NCBI GenBank assembly: GCA_020854035.1 | Contig: JADZGE010000097.1 | Span: 1 to 64,000 of the forward strand | From: Burkholderiales bacterium | Lineage (GTDB): Bacteria > Pseudomonadota > Gammaproteobacteria > Burkholderiales > SG8-41 | Reading direction: 5' to 3' | Length of the DNA stretch: 64,000 nt | Shown here: one piece after another, positions 7,714 through 16,097 of the stretch | Position numbering within the stretch: the stretch's first letter is position 1 | Layout of the letters: each line of letters starts with the position of its first letter | Position numbers and translations under genes: made by a program | The notes under the pieces: model-generated | The model's input: only the letters and a program-made list of their open reading frames with translations | What the model was told of the DNA's origin: nothing | The model's database searches: none

Positions 7714-8958
7714 TTGATCCCCGGGCCCTCCCTCTCCGGCTCCCGCCTCGTCGCGCTCGTTTGCGCCGCGCAGGTCCTCGTGCAGATCGGCGCCTAGTTC
7801 TGGCCCGCCCTGCTGCCGTCCCTGATTCCGCTCTGGGGGCTCACGAACAGCGAGGCGGGCTGGATCACCGGTGTATTCTATTTCGCCTACATGCTCGCGG
7901 TGCCGGTGCTCGTGACCCTGACCGATCGCGTGGAGGCGCGGCTCGTGTACTTGTTCGGGGTCGGCTGCACGCTCGCGGCGCATCTCTTCTTCGGCTGGTT
8001 CGCCGAGGGGTTCTGGTCCGCGTTCGTGCTGCGCGCGCTCGCGGGCATCGGCTGGGCCGGCACGTACATGACCGGCCTGAAGCTCCTCGCGGACCAGGTG
8101 GACGCGAAAATGATGTCGCGAGCCGTGGCCGGCCACGCCGCGAGTATCGGCGTCTCCGGCGCCCTTTCGTTCTCCTGCGCGAGCCTGCTCGCCGGCCCCT
8201 TCGGCTGGCAATCGGCTTTCGTCGCCGCGGGCGCGAGCGCGGGCGCGGCGTGGCTCATGGTGGCGCTCGGCGCGCCGCGGCGCACGCGCACGGCCCGGCC
8301 GGCGGCGATCGCACCGAGGCTCTTCGACTTCGGGCCGGTCCTTCGCAACCGCTCGGCGATGGCCTACGCGATGGCGTACTGCATACACACGCTGGAGATG
8401 AACGCGCTCAGGGGATGGGGCGTCGCGTTCCTCGGCTACGTCGCGGCGAGCACCGGCGCCGGCGACCCGCTGATGGGCCCCTCCTTCGTGCTGACCGCCC
8501 TCGGTCTCATCGGGACGGCGGCGAGCGTACTCGGCAACGAAGCGGCGATCCGGCTCGGCCGGCGCCGCCTCATCGCCGCCGCGATGCTGGGCTCGGTCGT
8601 GATCGGCGGCAGCATCGGCTTCGTCGGCTCGCTCTCCTACGGGATCGCCGCGGGCCTGCTGCTCGTCTACGGCTTCGTCGTCTGGCTCGATTCCTCCTCG
8701 CTCACGGCGGGCAGTGCCGGCACCGCCGATCCCGCGCGACGCGGCGCCACGCTGGCGGTCCATTCCTCTCTCGGCTACGCGGGCGGATGCGTGGGGCCGC
8801 TCCTGATCGGGTTCACGCTCGACCTGGCGGGCGGGATGTCGCGCGCGGCCTGGGGCCTCGCATTCCTCGGCGTCGCCGCGCTGATGCTCGCCGCGCTCGC
8901 CGCGTTCTGGGCGATACGCCCGCGCGAACTGGAAGGGGACCGGGGCGGCGGGAAGTGA
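7714..8958 (+). pseudogene. MFS transporter interrupted by an in-frame amber codon
   Basis: From a TTG at 7714 the frame reads through the first membrane segment (VALVCAAQVLVQIGA), hits TAG at 7795-7797, then continues FWPALLPSLIPLWGL, NSEAGWITGVFYFAYMLAVPVLVTLTDRV and on to 8958 with an intact eleven- or twelve-segment MFS fold. The sequence on both sides of the TAG is clearly one membrane helix, and the missing residue is most simply Tyr (TAC to TAG). Either this is a fresh nonsense mutation or sequencing error, or translation restarts at ATG 7891, which would lose the first helix. Related CynX/NNP-like MFS carriers are about 400 residues, matching the full-length reading of 414 codons. Confidence 0.75.
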
Positions 8959-9031
8959 TACGGCTACCGGGTGATCGAGCGACGCGGCGAGCATGGGTTC
9001 ACCGCCCGAATCACCGGTTCACCGCTTCTCG
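8955..9031. repeat. Degenerate heptamer-period array between convergent genes
   Basis: Sequence after the MFS gene can be parsed as 7-mers GTGATAC, GGCTACC, GGGTGAT, CGAGCGA, CGCGGCG, AGCATGG, GTTCACC, GCCCGAA, TCACCGG, TTCACCG, with GGTGA-type units on the left and TCACC-type units on the right. It spans both convergent stop codons (8958 and 9019). The units are more diverged than at 13171 or 33136. Confidence 0.45.
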
Positions 9032-9522
9032 ATGCGCCGCGCGCCGTTGTAGCGCCTCGCCCAGTAGCGGCTCGACATGTCCTCGACGCGGATCGCGCGG
9101 CCCGAACGCGGCGCGTGCACGAACTGGTCGTTACCGAGGTAGATCCCGACGTGGGAGAAGGCCTGCCGCATGGTGTTGAAGAACACCAGGTCGCCGGGCT
9201 CGAGCTCGTTGCGCTCGACGGCTTCGCCCGTGCGGCTGATTTCGCGCGAGGTCCGCGGCAGCACGAGTCCCATGGTTTCGCGGAAGACGTAGCCCACGAA
9301 ACCCGAACAATCGAATCCGGATTCGGCGCTCTCGCCCCCGCGCCGGTAGCGGATGCCGACCAGCGCGAGGGCGTCGGAGACGAGCTTCTCCATGCCTTTG
9401 AGCTCGCGCGCCCCGTCGCCGGGCAGTTCCGTCACGGGAACGGCGCGCTCGTCCGCGATCGCGGGCGCGAGCGCCAAGGCGCTCGCGGCGAGGGCGGCGC
9501 CGAGCAGGGCGGTGACTCGCAT
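9019..9522 (-). CDS. NlpC/P60 family cell-wall peptidase (C40)
   Basis: A 167-residue exported protein: signal peptide over residues 1-23 (ending ALAPAIA), then an NlpC/P60 papain-like domain. The catalytic Cys is in SGFDCSGFVGYVF, the His in FSHVGIYLGNDQFVHAPRSG, and PGDLVFFNT is the usual strand between them. Such enzymes cut gamma-D-Glu-meso-Dap or related peptide bonds in peptidoglycan in the periplasm. Length is typical of single-domain proteobacterial members. It stands alone, convergent with the broken MFS gene. Confidence 0.9.
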   Translation of the reverse strand: MRVTALLGAALAASALALAPAIADERAVPVTELPGDGARELKGMEKLVSDALALVGIRYRRGGESAESGFDCSGFVGYVFRETMGLVLPRTSREISRTGEAVERNELEPGDLVFFNTMRQAFSHVGIYLGNDQFVHAPRSGRAIRVEDMSSRYWARRYNGARRIEKR

Positions 9523-9670
9523 GGCGGCGCACTATAGCCCGTGACGCCGCGGCCTGTAAACCCCCTTGCGGCCGGACCCTGGTGGTAGAATCGCCCACGC
9601 CGCGAGTCCCGGCGGGACCGGTTTATGCACCGCGCCGTTCTCTCGTTGCCTTCGCCTCCAGGAGCGCACC

Positions 9671-10258
9671 ATGCCCGAGCCGCAACTCGTCGATCCCCAT
9701 GACCCGGTCATGACCGGGGAAAATTCCTTCGTCCGGCTCTCTCACGACGGGGGCAAGAGCTTTCCCGAGCGGACCAGCCACTGGCGCGTGCTGTGGTCGC
9801 CCGCCGGCCAGGGCCACGTCCTCTTCATCGAGAGCACGTTGACAGGCAAGGCGCCGCGGATATACGCCGACAACGCCGGCGTCGCCCGCTTTCTGCAACG
9901 GACGATCGAAGTGATGCTGCATTCTCCCTTCGCGGACGAATCCCTGCCCGTCATCGACGCGAAGTTCGAGCGCACCGGTCATTCGCTCAGCACCATGGCC
10001 GAGCGCATCGTGTCGCCGCGGGACGAAATCATTCTCTCGTGGTGGGACCTCATGGCGCCGTTCGTGCTGACCATGCCGCCGGGCGTTATGAACCGCCCGC
10101 TCGGCGTCTACAGCACGTTTCTCCCGGCGCGCGAGGCGCAACTCATGGTGAACGGCGCGCCCGCGTCCGGCAAGGTGGTGCTGCAGGAGCGCTTCGGCAA
10201 GCCTTCATCGAGCTGCTGCCTGGCGTGGTCGGAAACCTGGACGCGGCCGAAGGCGTAA
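9671..10258 (+). CDS. Conserved protein of unknown function, probably frameshifted near 10200
   Basis: Reads as 195 residues from ATG 9671 (GGAG upstream). I do not recognise a family. The last 17 residues (PSSSCCLAWSETWTRPKA) look out of frame: the alternative frame from about 10200 reads AFIELLPGVVGNLDAAEGVRRPGYRD and runs to a TGA at 10345-10347 that overlaps the GTG start of the next gene as GTGA. That overlap is a typical operon junction, so the native protein is likely about 225 residues and this copy has lost one base. No slippery heptamer is visible at the site. Cotranscribed with the metallo-hydrolase that follows. Confidence 0.65.
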   Translation: MPEPQLVDPHDPVMTGENSFVRLSHDGGKSFPERTSHWRVLWSPAGQGHVLFIESTLTGKAPRIYADNAGVARFLQRTIEVMLHSPFADESLPVIDAKFERTGHSLSTMAERIVSPRDEIILSWWDLMAPFVLTMPPGVMNRPLGVYSTFLPAREAQLMVNGAPASGKVVLQERFGKPSSSCCLAWSETWTRPKA

Positions 10259-10343
10259 GGCGGCCCGGATACCGCGACCCGACTTCGGGAGGACTCGCGG
10301 GAACCACCGCACGGACCGGATTCCCGGAGAAAGGCAGAGAGTC

Positions 10344-11336
10344 GTGAACGTCACCAGGGCATTCGAGGCACCCGTAGTCGACGCGTTATCCGTGCGGGTA
10401 GTGGTCGATTCGCGCTACGAGCGGTTCCTGCCGAAGGCGACCCATCCGCTCGTTCGCATCGAGCACACCGGGCGGATTCCGGGGCGCGAGATGACGACGC
10501 TGGCCGCCGAATGGGGGCTGTCGCTGCACCTCGCGTCGGAGGCGGGCGGAAGACGCGCGCAGTACCTGCTCGATTTCGGCTACACGCCGGAAGTCCTCAA
10601 TCGCAACGTTGACCTGCTCGATATCGACCCCGCCTCGATCAACGGGCTCATTCTCAGCCATTCGCACCGCGATCACTACGGCGGGCTCGACGGATTCGTC
10701 ACGCAGCACCGCAAGCGCATGCGGCCGGACCTCGCGCTCTACGTCGGGGGCGAGACCGTGTTCCGCGAGAAATGGGTGAAGGAGAACAATGCGCCCCCGC
10801 AATCGGTGGGCGCGCCGAATCCGGTGTCGCTGCGGGCGCAGAACGTCGCCACGGTGTGCTGCCAGTCCCCGCGCGTGCTGGATGGTCCCTTCACCTCCGG
10901 CTACATCGCGCGCCAGTCCTTCGAGGAGGTGACCGGCGGCTCCCTGATCGAGGACGACCACTACAGCGAGGCGGAGCGCAGGGGCAGGCTCGTGCGCGAC
11001 CAGCACCCCGACGAGCACGCCACCTGCTACGTCGTCAGGGGACGGGGCCTCGTCGTCATCTCGTCGTGCGGACACACCGGCATCGTGAACACCGTGCGCG
11101 CCGCCATCGCCGCCGCGAACGTGGACCGGGTACACGCCGTGATCGGCGGATTCCACCTCGGGCTCGCTCCCGCCGACTACCTCCAGCACACGCTGCGCGA
11201 GCTCGAAGCGATCAATCCCGACGTGATCCTGCCGATGCACTGCACCGGCGAGGCGTTCATCGGGCTGCTGCGCGAGCGCATGCCCGGGAAGGTCGTCTAC
11301 TCCAACGTCGGCAGCCGCTTCACCTTCGGCGCCTGA
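10344..11336 (+). CDS. Metallo-beta-lactamase-fold hydrolase, DHPP-synthase-like
   Basis: A 330-residue MBL-fold enzyme. The metal site begins with LSHSHRDHYGGLDGF (HxHxDH) near residues 110-120; further likely ligands are in ISSCGHTGIVN and the terminal MHCTGE block. The long insert and CGHTG motif resemble the archaeal/bacterial 7,8-dihydropterin-6-methyl-4-(beta-D-ribofuranosyl)aminobenzene-5'-phosphate synthase-like subgroup, whose actual bacterial substrates are mostly unknown. GTG start at 10344 with GGAGAAAGGCAGAG upstream. It is translationally coupled to the preceding unknown gene if that gene's frameshift is corrected. Confidence 0.85.
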   Translation: MNVTRAFEAPVVDALSVRVVVDSRYERFLPKATHPLVRIEHTGRIPGREMTTLAAEWGLSLHLASEAGGRRAQYLLDFGYTPEVLNRNVDLLDIDPASINGLILSHSHRDHYGGLDGFVTQHRKRMRPDLALYVGGETVFREKWVKENNAPPQSVGAPNPVSLRAQNVATVCCQSPRVLDGPFTSGYIARQSFEEVTGGSLIEDDHYSEAERRGRLVRDQHPDEHATCYVVRGRGLVVISSCGHTGIVNTVRAAIAAANVDRVHAVIGGFHLGLAPADYLQHTLRELEAINPDVILPMHCTGEAFIGLLRERMPGKVVYSNVGSRFTFGA

Positions 11337-11344
11337 GGCACGCC

Positions 11345-11743
11345 TCAACGGTCCGGAATCGGCTCGGCGAAAACCGTGCCGAGCGCGTCGCGGTCGCTCT
11401 CCCCGACGTAAGTGCTCACGTACTCGGCGGTTTCGGTGCCGGAGAGATTGAGCTGCGAATGGATTTCACCGACCGGCGTGTAGACGTAATCGCCCTCCTC
11501 CGCGTCGATGATCTGCGGATGGTCCGGCGTCCCGAAGAAGAACCGGATGCGTCCCTTCGCGACATAGGTGCCCCGGCACACCTTCGCGTGCGAATGCGTG
11601 CCGCTGCGGTAGCCCGGCGGCATGATGTTGTGCGCCAGCGTGAACGGCGGATCAAGCCCGGCGACGGTGGCGGCGCACAAGCCCTGCGCCAGCCCGGTTT
11701 TCGGGTCACGACGCGAGTCCGCCTTTCTCAACACGATTGCCAT
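11345..11743 (-). CDS. Cupin-domain protein
   Basis: A 132-residue single cupin. The first cupin motif is GYRSGTHSHAKVCRGTYVAKGRIRF (two His plus a downstream residue for metal), and the second is EGDYVYTPVGEIHSQLNLSG with the late His. Small cupins of this kind are dioxygenases, isomerases or metabolite sensors; the substrate is not evident. Start is the ATG at 11743 directly behind GGAGG; a 42-codon upstream extension has no coding character. Convergent with the metallo-hydrolase gene, eight bases between stops. Confidence 0.85.
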   Translation of the reverse strand: MAIVLRKADSRRDPKTGLAQGLCAATVAGLDPPFTLAHNIMPPGYRSGTHSHAKVCRGTYVAKGRIRFFFGTPDHPQIIDAEEGDYVYTPVGEIHSQLNLSGTETAEYVSTYVGESDRDALGTVFAEPIPDR

Positions 11744-11958
11744 ATCCTCCTCCCGTGGTCGCGCCGGCAACAATCTTAGCCCGGTCGAGGCGGTGGCGGG
11801 CAGGCCGGGCAGGGGGGCGTGAGCGGCGACATGCCGCCCGCTACCGCCTTTCGCGCCGGGGCAGTGCACGCTCGCGCGAACTGCGGGTCAAGGCGTCCCC
11901 TGCTCCCGCGGTGTCGTAGAATCCGGCCTCTCCCACCACCAGCCAGCGAGGTACGTCG

Positions 11959-13158
11959 ATGTCCGATGCCGAAGCCATGCGCGAGGAGGATCTGTCGTTC
12001 CTGTACTTCCCCGAGGACTACCGCTGGTCGCACGGCGTGCTGATCGGGTTGAACGCCGCGCCCTGGGGCGGCGCGGAGATCGGCGAAGTGAACCGGGTCG
12101 GGTTGCGGCTGAAGGGCCATGTCGGCGACGACGGGGCGTGGTTCCGCGAGTGGGCGCGCGAGGCGGAGACGGTCGAGAAGGCCGGCCGGGCGCATATCGC
12201 GGCCGGACGCAGGCGCACCGGCGCGCAGTACCTCTTCCGCGCCGCGAACTACTACCACGTCGGCGAGCGCTTCCTGCAGCCCAAGGCCGACGGGCTGGAA
12301 GCCTACAAGCGCGGCGTGGACTGCTTCCGCGACGCGGCGCGGATCATCTCGCGCCCGCGCATCGAGCACGTCGAAATTCCCTTCGAGGGCACGACGCTCC
12401 CCGCCGTGCTGGTGCACGCCGAGCGCGCGGCTTCGCGCAAGAAGCCTGCGCCCGCGATGATCTTCTTCGACGGCTTCGACGTCACCAAGGAAATCCAGTA
12501 CTTCAAGGGCGTGCCCGATCTCGTCGCGCGCGGCGTGGCGTGCCTCATCGTCGACGGGCCGGGCAACGGCGAGAGCGTGCGTTTCCGCAACCTCTATCTC
12601 CGCCACGACACGGAGAGCTACGCGAAGGCCGCCTACGAGTGGCTTGCCGCGCGACCCGGGATCGATCCGAATCGCATCGGCGTCATGGCGATCAGCCTCG
12701 GCGGCTACTACGCGCCGCGCGCCGCCGCCTTCGAGCGGCGATTCGCGTGCTGCGTCGCGTGGGGCGCGCAGTGGGACTACTGGCAGATCTGGAAGCACCG
12801 CTTCGATCGCCTCGACGCGGGGGGCGCGCCTTCGCTCTCCGTGCCGTGGCGGCACCTCCTGTGGATCTTCAACGTCGCGACGCGCGAGGAAGCAATGCAG
12901 AAGCTGGAAGGCTTTCGCCTCGAGGGCGTCGCACAAAAGATCCGCTGCCCCTTCCTGCTGGTCCACGGCGAGGGCGACGAGCAGATCCCGCTGGAGATTG
13001 CCCGGCGTTGCTACGACGCCGTCGGCTCGAGCGAGAAAACGTTCAAGATCTTCACCCGCGAGGAAGGCGGCTACCACCACTGCCAGATCGACAACGTGAG
13101 CGTGGGGGTGGCGTACATGTGGGACTGGATCGAGGGCGTGCTCAGGCCCAGGACATGA
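11959..13158 (+). CDS. Alpha/beta hydrolase, FrsA/DUF1100-like
   Basis: A 399-residue hydrolase with a long amino-terminal helical region (about 1-150) and an alpha/beta core. The nucleophile elbow is VMAISLGGYYAPRAAA (Ser near residue 243), the acid is in LLVHGEGDEQIP and the catalytic His is in GGYHHCQ. This architecture matches the 2,6-dihydroxypseudooxynicotine hydrolase / esterase FrsA group, which cleaves C-C or ester bonds in aromatic and polyketide-like substrates. The exact substrate is unknown. Start ATG 11959 is preceded by GCGAGGTACG. The stop lies just before the repeat element at 13171. Confidence 0.85.
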   Translation: MSDAEAMREEDLSFLYFPEDYRWSHGVLIGLNAAPWGGAEIGEVNRVGLRLKGHVGDDGAWFREWAREAETVEKAGRAHIAAGRRRTGAQYLFRAANYYHVGERFLQPKADGLEAYKRGVDCFRDAARIISRPRIEHVEIPFEGTTLPAVLVHAERAASRKKPAPAMIFFDGFDVTKEIQYFKGVPDLVARGVACLIVDGPGNGESVRFRNLYLRHDTESYAKAAYEWLAARPGIDPNRIGVMAISLGGYYAPRAAAFERRFACCVAWGAQWDYWQIWKHRFDRLDAGGAPSLSVPWRHLLWIFNVATREEAMQKLEGFRLEGVAQKIRCPFLLVHGEGDEQIPLEIARRCYDAVGSSEKTFKIFTREEGGYHHCQIDNVSVGVAYMWDWIEGVLRPRT

Positions 13159-13170
13159 CGCGTCGCGGTT

Positions 13171-13226
13171 ACGGCGTCTCGGATGGGGCGTCTCTGGTAC
13201 CGAGACGCCTTACCTGAGACGCGCTC
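13171..13226. repeat. Four-unit 14-bp repeat, two direct and two inverted
   Basis: ACGGCGTCTCGGAT (13171-13184) and GGGGCGTCTCTGGT (13185-13198) are direct 14-mers; ACCGAGACGCCTTA (13199-13212) and CCTGAGACGCGCTC (13213-13226) are the same unit inverted. GGCGTCTC (13187-13194) pairs with GAGACGCC (13202-13209) around TGGTACC. The element is exactly 56 bp, sits between convergent genes and contains the TAA stop of the CMD-like gene. No T-tract follows, so it is not a standard terminator although it could stall polymerase. Confidence 0.85.
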
Positions 13227-13779
13227 TGGCGGCCGCCACGGCCGCCGCGTACTCCCCCTGCCTCGCCCCCAGCGTCTTCAGCCAGCGCTGCCCGCCGAAG
13301 GTGAACCCGATCCAGTAGCCGAGTTCCACGAGTTCGGGCTCGGTGAACTCGGCGTGCAGCGCCGCCCACAGCGCGTCGCCGGCCTGCGCCGGGTCGTACA
13401 TGATGGCGTCGGCGTAGCGCAGCGCGAGCTTCTCGCGCGGGGAAAAGCGCGGGGACTTCTCGTACTGCATGAGCTCGCTCATGCGACTGTCGGCATCCCG
13501 CGCGGCCCGCGCGGTTCCCTGGTTGCTTCAGTAGGCGCACTCGACGGTGTGCGCGATGTACGCGCGCACGAGCTCCTTGAGATCGTGATCGAGCACGCCC
13601 GCGTCGCCGTCGAAGAGCATCTTCCTCGTCAACGTGAACGAGCGCATCACGTCCGGCTGGTGCGCCCTGATGGCCTGGTTCTCGGGCCCCGGCCGGCCCG
13701 CGCGCACGGCTTCGTCCAGCCACTCGCGGATCTGGGGATCGGTGATGGTTGCGGGATCGACGTAGCTCAGGCGCGCCAT
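13210..13779 (-). CDS. CMD/AhpD-fold protein with in-frame UGA at the second redox Cys (candidate selenoprotein)
   Basis: Read through, this is a 189-residue protein of the carboxymuconolactone decarboxylase family. Residues 1-83 end KELVRAYIAHTVECAY, then UGA at 13530-13528, then SNQGTARAARDADSRMSELM and an uninterrupted second half ending WLKTLGARQGEY. In relatives I recall, this position is the second Cys of CxYC(S/G)NQ, so the motif would be Cys81-Ala-Tyr-Sec84. Thirteen bases after the UGA is a perfect 7-bp hairpin, CCGCGCG-GGC-CGCGCGG (13514-13498), with G leading the loop about 20 nt from the codon, as bacterial SECIS elements require. Without recoding the gene is two fragments: 13528-13779 and 13210-13482. 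A TGC-to-TGA mutation is the main alternative. Confidence 0.6.
13498..13514 (-). promoter_or_regulatory. Candidate bacterial SECIS hairpin
   Basis: Perfect 7-bp stem CCGCGCG / CGCGCGG with GGC loop (or 6 bp with GGGCC loop), starting 13 nt after the in-frame UGA. Position and the G at the loop start meet the published loose consensus for bacterial SECIS elements. It lacks the bulged U of the E. coli fdhF element, and in a genome this GC-rich such stems arise often by chance. Confidence 0.35.
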
Positions 13780-14209
13780 GTTCTGTCTCCTCGTGGCCGT
13801 GACGGCATGACCGTTGCATCCCCTTCAATCCGGGGACGCGCGAGGGGAGCACCCGCTCCCCGCCGTCACGAAATTCGAGCGCGGCAGTGGCCTCCGTGGC
13901 GAAACCGCATCGCCCGTCGCCATGGCGTCCCCGACTGCCCCGGCTCGAGCGGAGATTCTAGAGCCAGCTTCATGATCGCGCACGTGTTCGGAGGCGGCAT
14001 GGCCGGACGCGACAACAGGGGGGCTCCACCCGATCCGCGCGCTCCCTGCCGCGCCGCGGGCCGGGTGGCCCCGGTGCGAGTGTCCTCACGCGCCGCGAGC
14101 CCGCGCCGTCGCTCATCCGGCGCTTTACCGGGGGCGCATAATCTGCGACGCTACATCCGCGCCGCCTCGCCCGCGGGCGCCTGATCCGGGAGGCTTTGGG
14201 AGAAATCCG
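13780..14209. other. 430-bp gap without a convincing gene
   Basis: No reading frame here has coding character. Immediately upstream of the CMD-like gene is a perfect hairpin GGGGAGC-ACCC-GCTCCCC (13844-13861) with no T-tract. A CATAAT box at 14137-14142 could be a -10 element for the metallo-hydrolase gene at 14210, but I see no good -35 partner. Nothing else recognised. Confidence 0.4.
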
Positions 14210-15055
14210 ATGCAGCGGCTCTCCGCCAACGTCCTCGTCGAGACCGGCCTGCGCGGCGCCAACCACGGGCTCGTCATGACATCGGACGGGATCGTGATGA
14301 TCGACAGCCCGCACAAGCCGAGCGACGCGCTGAGGCTGCGAGCCGAGATCGCCCGGCGCGGCGGGCGCCTGCGGTACATCATCAACACCGAGCCGCACGG
14401 CGACCACTGGACGGGGAACGCCTTCTTCGACGTGCCCGTGATCGCGCACGAGGGGGTGCGCGCGCGCATACTCGAGACCGACCTCGCCGAGCACCTCGCG
14501 CGGGTCGCGACGTTCAGCCCTGAGGAACCGGCGCTGCTGGAAGGCTATCGCCCCAACGCTCCGGTCATCACCTTCAAGGACCGCATGACGCTGCACGTGG
14601 GCAATCACACCTTCGAGATGATCCACATGCCGGGACACACCGCGTTCCAGGCGGCCGTCTCGATCAGGGAGGAAGGCGTCGCCTTCACGAGCGACAACAT
14701 CTTCCACAAGTGCCATACGTGGCTGCAGGAGGCGAATCCGGACGAATGGCTCGTGGCGCTCGAATCACTGCGCGAGCTCAAGGAAGAGGTGTTCGTGCCC
14801 GGCCACGGGCCGGTCTGCGGGAAGGACTACCTCGACGAGCAGGGCTCGTTCATCGAGGAATGGAAGGCCTACGTTCTGAAGGCGATCGAACGCGGCATGA
14901 AGAAGGAGGAAGCCATCGAGCGCCTGACCGGCATGACCGGCCGCTACCCCATGGACATCGGGCAGGACGGCATGGCGCCCGGCGTCATGAAGCGCAACGT
15001 CGCCAACCTCTACGACTACTTCACGAAATCGGGAATGTGGGCGGGCAGGGCGTGA
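14210..15055 (+). CDS. Metallo-beta-lactamase-fold hydrolase with altered first metal ligand
   Basis: A 281-residue MBL-fold protein. The hallmark motif reads NTEPHGDHWTGN, so the usual HxHxDH has Glu in place of the first His; the later ligands HMPGHT, the bridging Asp in FTSDNIF and GHGPV are conserved. The Glu form occurs in a group of proteobacterial MBL hydrolases of unknown substrate. The carboxyl end carries an extra helical segment with repeated charged residues (KAIERGMKKEEAIERLTG). Start ATG 14210, preceded by GGGAG. No obvious operon partner; convergent with the quinone oxidoreductase gene. Confidence 0.85.
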   Translation: MQRLSANVLVETGLRGANHGLVMTSDGIVMIDSPHKPSDALRLRAEIARRGGRLRYIINTEPHGDHWTGNAFFDVPVIAHEGVRARILETDLAEHLARVATFSPEEPALLEGYRPNAPVITFKDRMTLHVGNHTFEMIHMPGHTAFQAAVSIREEGVAFTSDNIFHKCHTWLQEANPDEWLVALESLRELKEEVFVPGHGPVCGKDYLDEQGSFIEEWKAYVLKAIERGMKKEEAIERLTGMTGRYPMDIGQDGMAPGVMKRNVANLYDYFTKSGMWAGRA

Positions 15056-15099
15056 GCGTGCGGCGAGCCGCGAGCCGCGCGGTGACGGGGCGCCCGTGA

Positions 15100-16074
15100 T
15101 CAGACCCGGATCAGCAGCTTGCCCGTCGTCTGTCCCGCGGTGATCCGCGCCAGCGCCTCGCCGACCCGCTCGAGCGGCCACTCCCCGCCGATCCGGGGTT
15201 TCACGGACCCCGCCTGGTACCATTGAAACAGGTCCGACAGGCGGCGGCGATACTCCGCCCCGTCGCGCAGGTAGTCGGCCAGCCCGGGCCGGTGGAGATA
15301 AATGGAACCGGACCGCTGCATGAGGCTCGTGTCGAGCGTCGTCACCGGGCCGGACGCCGCGCCGTAGAGCACGCAGGTTCCGCGCCGCTTCGTGAACTGC
15401 AGCGAAGACTCGATGGTCGCCGCGCCGACGCCGTCGTACACCACGTCCGCCCCCTGCCCGCCGGTCGCCTCGCGCACCGCCGCCGCGACGTCGGCCGAGG
15501 ACCGGTCGATGACCACGGCCGCGCCGAGTTCGCGCGCGATGCCGGCCTTCGCCGCGGTCCCGACGATCGCGATCGCGCGCGCGCCGCGCATCGCCGAGAC
15601 CTGCACCAGCAATTGACCGACGCCGCCGGCCGCCGCGTGGACAAGCGACGTGTGTCCGGCATGGAGGTCGAACGAATCCGTGGTGAGGTAGTGCGCCGTG
15701 GTTCCCTGCACCATCAGCGCGACGGCCACCTCGTCGGGCACCCCGGCCGGGATCGGCGTCACGCGCCACGCCGGCACGGCGGCGAGCTGCGCGAAGGCGC
15801 GCGGCGCCGGATCCCAGTAGACGACCCGGTCGCCCGGACGCAGGCCCGTTTCGCCCGCGCCGAGGGCCTCGACGGTTCCGGCGGCTTCCACGCCGGGGAC
15901 GAACGGGGGCTGCGTTCTCGCGGCGCGCCCGCTCACCATCCCGCCGTCCGCGAAGTTCACGCCGGCGACCGCGACCCGGATGAGTACCTCGCCCCGCGCC
16001 GGGACCGGCGCTTCGATCTCCCGTACCCTGATCCCGTCGAAGGGACCGAACGCTTCCACGACAGCCGCACGCAC
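15100..16074 (-). CDS. NAD(P)H:quinone oxidoreductase, zinc-independent MDR family
   Basis: A 324-residue medium-chain dehydrogenase/reductase. The GroES-like amino half has VAGVNFADGGMVSGR, in which catalytic zinc ligands are absent, and the Rossmann half has LVHAAAGGVGQLLVQ (NADPH-binding AxxGxxG) and VYDGVGAATIESS. These are typical of QorA-type quinone reductases/crotonyl-CoA-reductase-like enzymes that make one- or two-electron reductions of quinones and enones. GTG start at 16074, with GGAG upstream. It follows the exported methyltransferase gene by about 25 bp on the same strand. Confidence 0.88.
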   Translation of the reverse strand: MRAAVVEAFGPFDGIRVREIEAPVPARGEVLIRVAVAGVNFADGGMVSGRAARTQPPFVPGVEAAGTVEALGAGETGLRPGDRVVYWDPAPRAFAQLAAVPAWRVTPIPAGVPDEVAVALMVQGTTAHYLTTDSFDLHAGHTSLVHAAAGGVGQLLVQVSAMRGARAIAIVGTAAKAGIARELGAAVVIDRSSADVAAAVREATGGQGADVVYDGVGAATIESSLQFTKRRGTCVLYGAASGPVTTLDTSLMQRSGSIYLHRPGLADYLRDGAEYRRRLSDLFQWYQAGSVKPRIGGEWPLERVGEALARITAGQTTGKLLIRV

Positions 16075-16097
16075 CTCGAGCTACTCCTTCGACCGGT

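Noticed and set aside
7795..7797. Pyrrolysine insertion at the amber codon of the MFS gene
   Set aside because: No pyl genes are visible, MFS proteins are not known Pyl proteins, and the simplest reading is a Tyr codon changed to TAG.
10190..10215. Programmed ribosomal frameshift in the unknown gene at 9671
   Set aside because: No slippery heptamer or downstream pseudoknot is evident; an indel is simpler.
15050..15105. Additional heptamer array between the metallo-hydrolase and quinone oxidoreductase stops
   Set aside because: Only AGCCGCG is repeated; the rest does not keep the unit well enough.
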